Origin: Saccoglossus kowalevskii
Taxonomy: Eukaryota; Hemichordata; Enteropneusta; Harrimaniidae
Length of the DNA stretch: 39,738 nucleotides
NCBI RefSeq assembly: GCF_000003605.2
Contig: NW_003132896.1
Location: forward strand, 13,360-53,097
Reading direction: 5' to 3'
Below, piece after piece: positions 32,701 through 39,738 of this stretch; position 1 is the first letter of the stretch, and each line of letters starts with the position of its first letter. The notes beneath the pieces were generated by a model, which saw only the letters and a program-made list of their open reading frames with translations, did not search any database and was not told the DNA's origin. The translations under genes were made by a program, and so were the position numbers.

Positions 32701-35700
32701 CAAGTTTTTTGGTTTTTTGGTGGTCATGACATGCAGTGTCCAATAATGGTCCAATGTGGTGGATTGATTGCAGTTTTTTGTGATTTCATCCTCTGTAAAT
32801 TAAAACTAATATGAAAAGCTCCAGTGATGTGAAACTAATTTTTTTAATGGTGCATGTGATTAATTTCTTGGCAAGTTTTTTGGTCTGTGGTGGTCATGAC
32901 ATGCAGTGTCCAATGTGGTTTATGCAGCACATGTAAAATACATCATTGTTTACAAAAAGTTTGAATGTATCTTGCGTAACGGTCACTGAGGTTTAATAAG
33001 TGATACTATAAGTATCAGGTAAAAAAATACCTATATTTGTGCAATTGAATATTAGCATATTGTGTACGCAGTGTGCAGGCTTCGGTCCCTTTTTCCGTAT
33101 TCCACAACCAATACCTCATCACAGTGAGGTCAATTGCAATTTATGTTTTGTGTAAGTGTCGTTCAGCACCGTCACTGAGGTTTGTCAATCAAACCTCATT
33201 GATGGTGCTGAACGTTAGTATTCGAATCCCACAAATTAGCGACGCTACCAGATATATACACAAGCTAACAAGCGACACCAACCCAGCGACTGCACAGATA
33301 GCTAAAGATTTGTACACACTACCACCATGCCATACTCTGTAATGTGCAACTACGATTCTGGTTCCCCAATAAATCTGGATCAGGTTTATATACAGAGATG
33401 TGTGTATGCCACCTGCTAGTCAATTTCTTCATAGTCAAAACTTAAAAGAATGACGTAAGAAATGCTATTTCATTTTCACTTGCTAGTACCGGTATTCAAT
33501 GCCCCCCAAAGTCTACAATTCTTTGTATTTATGTTGATTTGTTCTCGTTTTAGGAATGGATATCTTGAATTCTTTACAGAGAGCTGATGGTAAAAGAGGA
33601 AAATGGAAAACTGCTGGGCAAAATAGGTAAATTAAAGAACTCTAATAACATTAATACTGGTATGCATGTACTGTTATTTCTGGGGGACTTTGAAAGTGCA
33701 ATTGTAAACTTCTATAGTGCTTTAGTACAACAAACTTACAGACCAATTTACAGTATACTGTGGAATACTTTATTTTCGCTGGAATTAATTTTCGCTGAAA
33801 AGGCTTTTTGGGCATTTTGCTTGGAATTTATTTTCACTGATTTTTCATGAGTTTAATGTGAAATATAGGAAAAAAAGTATATTCGCTGGATTTTATTTTC
33901 ACGGAATCATCCCTTCAGCTAAAATAGCGAAAATAAATTCCAAGTGAAAATAAAGTATTCTACAGTACTTCAACAAAAAATAGAAATGCCTGTGTAACCT
34001 GATTTACCGGTATGTGTACCTACACAATGTGAATGCACATTGGCATTTCTTTTGTTGTATTATATATCTATATTGCTGTTATGTTTATAGGCATAACTTC
34101 TATTTTATGATAAATTATACTCTGGCTATAGTGTTCCTACTATGATAGAATATCAAACACAATATGCCTAAAACATTCTTTAGTTTGTATTTAAGTGTCA
34201 GAAACATGTTTAACATTTTGAGTGCTTGGTATTTTCATCTTTTGTACAATTTTCACTGAATTTCATTGTGATTTTAGACCATAAACAAGTTCAGATATTT
34301 TTTTTGGTTTTTGATCAAAAGGTTTGTCAATTGTTATCAACATTTCATGTTGAGAGAAACAGACTGTATAAAATAATTTTGTAAGTGGTGCCAAAAGTTG
34401 ACAATGACACTGAAAGGGTTAAAGGTACATTTTTCCCCCATGCCATGCGTGTAAATACTACAACAGTGCAATGTTGAGATGTTTAACACAAGTAACTTCT
34501 GCTGACAGTAAGCATGAAGAAGACATGTACAGGCTAATTATCACTAATTATGAAGAAAGACAGAAAGAATTGATGCTGGAAAATCAAGATTTGAGAGAGT
34601 CTCTGCGTAATATGGAGAAAGAGTTGGTGGATCTTTTGAATCAACAGTCACCGGTTAAATCAAATAAGTCTACTGTGAGTACCCTGTTTGCTGTATTATA
34701 TGCATTTATTTTATGCTGCATCATTAACCTTTGGTCTGTAGCGTTGGGAAAATCCTTTGAAATTCTTAGATTTTTTGAGGTCTGGAAAGTCTTTAAGTTG
34801 TCTTTAAATTACAGGAAAAATAAAAAAATCTTTGAAAAGTCTTTAAATTTCATTTTGAAAAGGCCCATTTTCTCCAGGGAACTATCATATCCTCAAAACT
34901 TTGATGAGTTTTGGTGATGATGTTGGCCTGAATTAAGGGTCAAAATGCAAAAAAGTTTGGGGAAAGGTCTGGAAAAGTCTTGGAAATCATTTGGCTCTTG
35001 GTGCTACGAACCCTGTAACCTATTCACCACCAGTTCCCTCTTTTCATCACAAATTCATAAAATATATAGTATATAGTCTGAACTTTTATTCAGAAGATTA
35101 GAACAAAAATAGCAAAAAAGTTTTGAGTAAAACTGAAAATTGACTCAAATTGTGTCTGTTTGCGACAAAATTAGGGTTTATTTCCAGAAATATTGAAGAA
35201 TATAAGACAAATAAGCTTAATAATTTTGGGTAAGAAAGTCTGGTGGTGAAAAGTATAAAATAAAACTTATTTTGACCATAGACATACCTGTTTATTTGTA
35301 AGCACTAAGCGCTACTGACGGATATGGCACTTTTCTGTATTTTTTCACAATTGTGAAATTTAAACTTAACACATAGCTAGTATTAAAAATACTATATTTT
35401 CTCTTAGTAGTACATGTAAAATAACTATAGGCACATATATTGCTTTTATTATTTTCAAATTCTTTACTATTTTACTTCAATGAGATGTAGCTTCTTGTGT
35501 GAGATTTACAGCCTTAGTAGAGATAACTGCTTGAGTTTCCTCCACAAACCCACACACCTTCTGACAAAAAGTTTTGATTTAACATCTTCTGTATTTAGTC
35601 ATCAGATGAATCTGAAGATGAAGAGACTGCCTCAGTGTCATCGTCTGTTGAAGAGTTGTCTACTGGTCATTATCAGATGCCATTTGACATGGTGAGAGAA

Positions 35701-37831
35701 GGTATTGAAAAAAGTATGAGACAAAAATGGCGAAAACTTAAAGAACATATAAAAAAGATTGAAAATGGGAAAGGTAAATCATTGTTATCACCTTATGCAT
35801 ACCTTCTGCTGTATTCATGAGATGATTCAGGCAAACTTTCTATCATAACGTGCAGTATTTCATAGTGTTACTGTAGATTTCTAGTGGCAATAAACAGTGT
35901 GTCCTCTATAGGATGCGCAATATTTGTAGTAACTCGTCATTGATGCAACCAAAAAATCATACATTGATAGTGATCTTAAAAAAACATCTTACTATATTTA
36001 CAGAATTTGTAATTTGGTAAATAGAAATTTTCTTTTATAAACAAAGTTTAAAAACAATGCACATCAGTGGCCACAATATTTTTTATTGTGCCAAGAGTCA
36101 CCTATACAGTCGTATACAATTTAATTTTTTCTTGAAGACGAACTTCCCCAGCAGTCAACAAGCTGACTTAACTTGATTTTTTGGGGATTCCATTTTGACT
36201 TAGAATTTCTATAAAATCAGTCCTGTTAGAAAGCACACAAACGAGAGAATATTGAAAGGTGTACTTAAATTAACCATACAGTTCTTGTTGACCTGATGTG
36301 TCAGTTCTGCAATGTAAAAATTAAGCTTTTCATCTACTGCAGTTTACTGTCCACTTGTCAGTGAAAAATTATGCACTGCCAACTTGCTAGACTTGTAGCA
36401 TTCAGGGTTGGAATTGTGTTCAGTCACACTGGATGTAAAAGATGTTGGTTTCTTGTGTTGTTCCTGTTCTTAGTGCACATAAAACAACGTGCGACTGAAA
36501 TACCACCAAAAGAACCCTGTGGAAGGATGTGCCTATGATCTATTATGCTACCCTCTGTATAAATAAAGGGTTATGTATTGAAAATGGCAAGTCCTATATG
36601 GTGCAAGTAGTTTCAGATGGTCTTGACATATGGTATTAAACTAAATGTTGTTCATACAGTGTATTAGTAAACAGTTTATATTAATCTTGAGGTTATGTTT
36701 ACATCTGATAGAAACAAGAAACAGAGAATCTGATAATACTGAACAGATAGAAGTCTTAGTAGCCGAGAGAACTAGTCTGTCTAAAAAGATTGAAGTGTAT
36801 AAAGGAATTATTGATCAACAGGAACAGCTTCTAATGCAGGTTAGTATGTGTTATTTATGAAAATAAAGGGCAGGAAAATCTTCATTTTATCATATTTCTT
36901 GTATTAATCTTGTAATTGTCTTAATGTGTTAAGTCTGTGTTGTGTATAAGCATCAACATGCTGCTGTGCACACTGCATGCAGTCCATAGATGGAAACATT
37001 TGATCCAGGGGTTTCTCTAGAAAAAAACTGCAAGAGGGAGCACTGCAATTCAGCGGCGCCACCAATTCTAATTTAAAATGGAGCATTCTATGAATTCCTT
37101 GGGGTCAAAATTACTATCAGACAGGTCACAGTTGAAGACTGGCCACATGTGATCCCTGGTCATTCAGAATTTTATGGTTGCCAGAGGATCTGCTCCCCAG
37201 GGTAAGGGGGTGCATGGCAATGGCATGAGGGCGCTGCGCCCCTGTTCCCTGGTATGAATTCATCTTGGGTGTACTAGCAACAGGATGTGAGCACCCTCAA
37301 TTGGCCACTTTATGACATCTCCCAATCGTCACTTCTATTCTTTTTCAGTATCAGACAAACGCAATTAATAAAGAAGATCATAATTTATCTTTTCTACGTG
37401 ATTCTCATTTACTGGAAGAAAAAGAAAGTTTTTCCCAGGAAAAGACATTGTTTTATCAACAGAAGGCTGCTTTTGAAGAAGAGAGAAGGAAATTTACAGA
37501 AGCTGCAATCCGCTTAGGGCATGAGGTAATTGTATAGTAGAGGAAATTGTAGACTGCATTTTGACATAAAATATTTTCCATTTCTAGCAGTGATAAAGTA
37601 ATATAACCGATGAATGCTGTCTAGTACATTCTTAAACTAACATAATTATTATTAATGACAGTTTTTGTAACTACCCAATAGTCATCACTTGTTATTATTT
37701 TTCACTTTAGCGAAAAAAGTTTGAAGAAGAGAAGGCTGGGTTTCTCAAACAGCAGTTTTTCCAGGTGACTTCTGAAGCGCATCAAGTCTCTCCAACTCTC
37801 AGACCTCCACGATCTATATCGACAGCTAAAA
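29466..37831 (+). CDS. SSX2IP: SSX2IP / ADIP (afadin- and alpha-actinin-binding protein), 3' end outside the window
   Basis: Nine coding exons: 29466-29732, 30526-30683, 31915-32222, 33554-33626, 34509-34674, 35599-35773, 36712-36839, 37349-37525, 37711-37831 (1573 nt, 524 codons plus one base). All introns are GT-AG and all phases agree. The family is recognised from the N-terminal [20 protein letters not shown] (residues 79-98), a long basic/acidic coiled coil (about 145-240), the RADGKRGKW motif (254-262), the [15 protein letters not shown] stretch (about 276-290), and [15 protein letters not shown] (about 468-482), followed by [15 protein letters not shown]. Vertebrate SSX2IP works at centriolar satellites and centrosomes (microtubule anchoring, ciliogenesis) and at adherens junctions. 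Human protein is about 614 residues, so roughly 90 more residues are expected past the right edge. Residues 325-344 are a serine/acidic patch. Confidence 0.92.
30526..30683 (+). CDS. SSX2IP: SSX2IP coding exon 2
   Basis: Acceptor TTTATTGCAG, donor CAG|GTGAGT, phases 0-2. It continues the conserved N-terminal ADIP region ([11 protein letters not shown], then [14 protein letters not shown]). Confidence 0.92.
31915..32222 (+). CDS. SSX2IP: SSX2IP coding exon 3, main coiled coil
   Basis: Acceptor TTCATTCCAG, donor ATAG|GTAAGA, phases 2-1. It encodes an almost uninterrupted heptad pattern rich in K, E, L and R ([16 protein letters not shown] through [13 protein letters not shown]). The donor is followed after 38 bp by a 170-bp tandem array. 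Confidence 0.92.
32258..32920 (+). repeat. 170-bp tandem array, about 3.9 copies
   Basis: The motif ATTGCAGTTTTTTGTGATTT recurs with CAGTTTTTTG at 32261, 32431, 32601 and 32771, exactly 170 bp apart. The copies differ at a few positions (for example GTGATG / GTAATG and a GTTTTTTGG / GTTTGTGG change). The last copy ends after CATGCAGTGTCCAATG. It lies wholly within the SSX2IP intron after exon 3. Confidence 0.95.
33160..33214 (+). repeat. 25-bp-stem hairpin
   Basis: CGTTCAGCACC... pairs with ...GGTGCTGAACG over 25 bp with one G-U pair and one mismatch, around a 5-nt loop TCAAT. It lies in the SSX2IP intron before exon 4. The stem is long for chance. It may be the centre of a foldback repeat or a small-RNA-like hairpin. 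Confidence 0.6.
33554..33626 (+). CDS. SSX2IP: SSX2IP coding exon 4
   Basis: A short 73-nt exon after TTCTCGTTTTAG, ending AATAG|GTAAAT, phases 1-2. It carries [18 protein letters not shown], one of the most conserved stretches of the family. Confidence 0.92.
33757..33966 (+). mobile_element. MITE-like element, ACTGTAAAATACTTTA family, copy 4
   Basis: A 210-bp copy in the SSX2IP intron after exon 4, nearly identical to the copy at 10274 and with the same GTGG/TCTAC terminal variants. It starts ACTGTGGAATACTTTATTTT and ends AAGTATTCTACAGT. Confidence 0.85.
34209..34423. mobile_element. MITE-like element, CCTTTGAGTGCC family, copy 2
   Basis: The left end TTTAACATTTTGAGTGCTTG and the right end ACACTGAAAGGGTTAAA form imperfect inverted repeats related to the termini at 26524-26724. 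It ends only about 85 bp before the SSX2IP exon at 34509. Confidence 0.45.
34509..34674 (+). CDS. SSX2IP: SSX2IP coding exon 5
   Basis: Acceptor TTCTGCTGACAG, donor CTACT|GTGAGT, phases 2-0. It encodes [20 protein letters not shown] and a second coiled-coil segment ending [14 protein letters not shown]. Confidence 0.9.
34740..35025 (+). repeat. repeat-like block with AAAGTCTT motifs
   Basis: Recurring motifs TCTGGAAA(A)GTCTT and AAGTCTTTAAATTTC, ending near GGTGCTACGAACCCTG. It lies directly after the SSX2IP exon 34509-34674 and keeps one frame open to 34914, but the donor at 34674 fits far better. Probably a dispersed element of unknown type. Confidence 0.35.
35599..35773 (+). CDS. SSX2IP: SSX2IP coding exon 6
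   Basis: Acceptor TTCTGTATTTAG, donor GAAAG|GTAAAT, phases 0-1. It begins with a serine/acidic run ([20 protein letters not shown]) and ends with a basic helix ([20 protein letters not shown]) that matches the family's QWRILKSHVEKL region. An AG six bases inside the exon could serve as an alternative acceptor but would shift the frame. Confidence 0.9.
36712..36839 (+). CDS. SSX2IP: SSX2IP coding exon 7
   Basis: Acceptor TTTACATCTGATAG, donor ATGCAG|GTTAGT, phases 1-0. Coiled coil, ending [13 protein letters not shown], which corresponds to the KTQQQLLQQQL stretch of vertebrate SSX2IP. Confidence 0.9.
37000..37265. repeat. GC-rich repeat-like insertion
   Basis: A patch beginning near CCAGGGGTTTCTCTAG and containing a palindrome GGGCGCTGCGCCC at about 37229-37241 and CAGCGGCGCCACC. 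Its composition is unlike that of the surrounding intron, which suggests an inserted element. No coding capacity recognised. Confidence 0.35.
37349..37525 (+). CDS. SSX2IP: SSX2IP coding exon 8
   Basis: Acceptor ATTCTTTTTCAG, donor CATGAG|GTAATT, phases 0-0, 59 codons. It holds [20 protein letters not shown] and the strongly conserved [14 protein letters not shown]. Confidence 0.92.
37711..37831 (+). CDS. SSX2IP: SSX2IP coding exon 9, last exon visible
   Basis: Acceptor TTTTTCACTTTAG, donor AAAA|GTGAGT, phases 0-1. It encodes [18 protein letters not shown] followed by a proline/serine-rich stretch ([14 protein letters not shown]). No further exon with the needed phase was found before the window ends. 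Confidence 0.9.
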
Positions 37832-39738
37832 GTGAGTGCAATTATATTATCTTGAATAGTTGGAATAGTTAGTGGTGAATCGTTAATTTTAGTCTTGATG
37901 TTCAGAAATTAAATTATAAAATTTCCTGTACAGTATTTGCTGAGCTCATTGTTAAAATAACAAGCCTGTGTTATGATTGAACAATTGTGATGTTGGCCAA
38001 TGGCAACAGTAGGACAAGATTTTTGCTTAAATTTGTTCTACCTCGCTAGAGTACAGGTGTGACCAGACTATGAAGTATGAACATAGTCTGTCAAAGCAAA
38101 AAAATCACAGAAAAGTTAATACATACAGACAAGCTGGTAAGATGATGGGCTGTCTGCTAGGCCTGACAATACTTACATCGGACCCACCTCTGAAAATGAC
38201 CTCGCAAACTTGCTTTTTGTTAGACTTGATCACTTGATTGACTTAAACATTCAATGAACTTTGAGACTTGATAAAGTTGAATGCTTGAAATATGTTATCA
38301 TTCAGAAATTTGGTGTAATGCTTACACCAGTGGAAGCACTGGTCTTGATTTGCATTCAAGTAGAATAAAAATGAGACATATCTGAAATTTTGGTTTATGC
38401 CAATGCTGACAAAAAGGTGCCCCAGCTTCTTGGACAAATTTCAGAAACCCAGGTAGTAACTTCAGGCACACACCCAAATAGTAAACTTGGCTACACACTC
38501 AAGTAGAGTAGAATTAGATACGTCTAAGATTTTTAGTGCAAGATTCGTAGAAGCAGATAAATTTTGTGTGAAGGTTAAAAAAAGTCAATGGTGGGGTAAA
38601 ATATACTAGTCTTATATTGCATTATTAATTATTTGCAAAAATGCAGATGTTTATTTTTGTTGCTTGGGTTGTACATTTTATCACAATGCTAAAATCACAT
38701 AAAAATGTTAATGATGTAGTTGTGTTTTTCCTCGTGTCAATAATATGGAGCTAGTGTGGTAATACATATATATATATCGACTAACACTAAGGGAAGACCA
38801 GCATTTCAAACAAATGCAAGTACAACAGGTTTACAAAATTATTTGTCATTTTCACTAATCATTATCAGTATACACATTTATTAATTTATTTTTCAAATAT
38901 TTCCTATCAATCCATAATATAACTGTTTCTAGCATTTGTATATAAATTATGTACTTTGTTTGATTTCTCCATTTGTAAGGTTGGGTGTGGTGACTAATGC
39001 ATTAAGGTAGGGAGTGTATAATTGCAATGGCATGGTTTGTGCATACTACCAAGAATCGTTTTGAATTTGATTTTCCCACAAATAATATGCTTGTAGCATG
39101 AAGGGAAATCCTTTCACTATTTTCCTTTTTTTCCCCACAACTGACACACTCAGATTTTTGCACAGTTTCACTGAAATCACTTTTGTTATTTATAAAATCT
39201 GGTTTTTAAGCAACTATTAAAATAGTTGCTTAATATTAACAGTTTTTCATGAATTAGATGGAACCTAGATTCATGGGCAGATTGAAAAATTGATTATTCA
39301 GAGAATTTTGATCACATAGTATACAGATGAATTACAAAAGTTTGAATATTTATTTGTACATTGGTATTTAGCATTGAATATTCACCAACTGCAAATTAAT
39401 TACCGATACCCCTATTTACTGGGCCATGTTAACCATTCTGTAAATCACTGTCAACTCTACTGGGAGCACATTGTCTGAGCTAATCTCAATCACTAGCCTA
39501 TTAAAGGGAACCTCAATCCAAACAACATAATGACCCCTAAAGAAAAAGCTCCACAAATGCAGGAGAATGCAATTTACACTCTTTTTTATATCAGTTTTCA
39601 TTCTCTAGATATTCAACTTTTCATCGTTATTATGTAGTCAGCCATCTTGATTCTCAAGCAAAGGATTATGGGTAAAGTATGACATCATAGAATCTGTTGT
39701 CAGAAATTGAGAAAATTATTCATCTATAACATGAGAAA
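37832..39738. other. SSX2IP intron running off the window
   Basis: No exon was found. Around 37990-38125 and 38430-38600 there are diverged relatives of the 18.2-18.6 kb repeat (shared CACACTCAAG.AGAGTAGAAT-type motifs), and a TA-rich microsatellite lies near 38767. Confidence 0.4.

Noticed and set aside
32258-32920. Duplicated coding exons
   Set aside because: The 170-bp units contain stops in all frames or no conserved reading frame and show no protein similarity.
33073-33342. 89-codon frame ending ...[13 protein letters not shown]
   Set aside because: The end looks faintly protein-like, but the frame crosses the 33160-33214 hairpin, lacks splice sites, and sits in an SSX2IP intron.
34675-34917. 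Continuation of the SSX2IP exon frame into the intron
   Set aside because: The donor CTACT|GTGAGT at 34674 and phase match to 35599 give the conserved protein; the extension encodes repeat sequence.

Overview
This is a eukaryotic, metazoan genomic window. It is AT-rich and carries GT-AG introns, short exons, many dispersed repeats and one 50-N assembly gap (17807-17856). SSX2IP/ADIP is present and split into small phased exons, and the repeat types are ones common in marine invertebrate drafts: short inverted-repeat elements ending ACTGTAAAAT, tRNA-derived SINEs, and a hairpin-ended element with internal ~158-bp repeats. A marine invertebrate such as a hemichordate, mollusc or other bilaterian is my best guess; the phylum cannot be fixed from this sequence alone.

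Layout. (1) 1-1771, + strand: the tail of an unrecognised gene, with one convincing 41-codon exon (591-713) and a weak candidate last exon (1688-1771). (2) 1772-9671: no gene that I can support; it holds several MITE-like elements, a tRNA-derived SINE, a snap-back repeat and a ~396-bp inverted-repeat element. (3) 12659-9672, - strand: a three-exon gene that I assembled by matching intron phases. It encodes a 258-residue protein with an unrecognised N-terminal region and a C-terminal SUMO-like (Rad60-SLD type) domain without a diglycine tail. (4) About 12660-13650: a probable divergent promoter region with YY1-like ATGGCG motifs, a TATA-like box and two strong orphan splice donors on the + strand. 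(5) 13.65-29.4 kb: no supported gene; repeats, a CA microsatellite, the N gap, and one open - strand fragment at 17.46-17.77 kb that may be an exon. (6) 29426 to the right edge, + strand: SSX2IP/ADIP, with a partly non-coding first visible exon and nine coding exons (524 codons). The C-terminal end lies beyond the window. Its introns hold a four-copy 170-bp tandem array, three MITE-type insertions or candidates and two GC-rich or otherwise repeat-like patches.

The two well-supported genes lie head to head. If the orphan + strand donors at 13063 or 13647 are 5' exons of SSX2IP, the two genes share a bidirectional promoter and SSX2IP has a first intron of about 16 kb; this is inference. The most unusual protein is the SUMO-like gene. 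The clearest structural curiosities are the 170-bp intronic array that begins 38 bp inside an SSX2IP intron and the 22.3-23.1 kb hairpin/tandem-repeat element.
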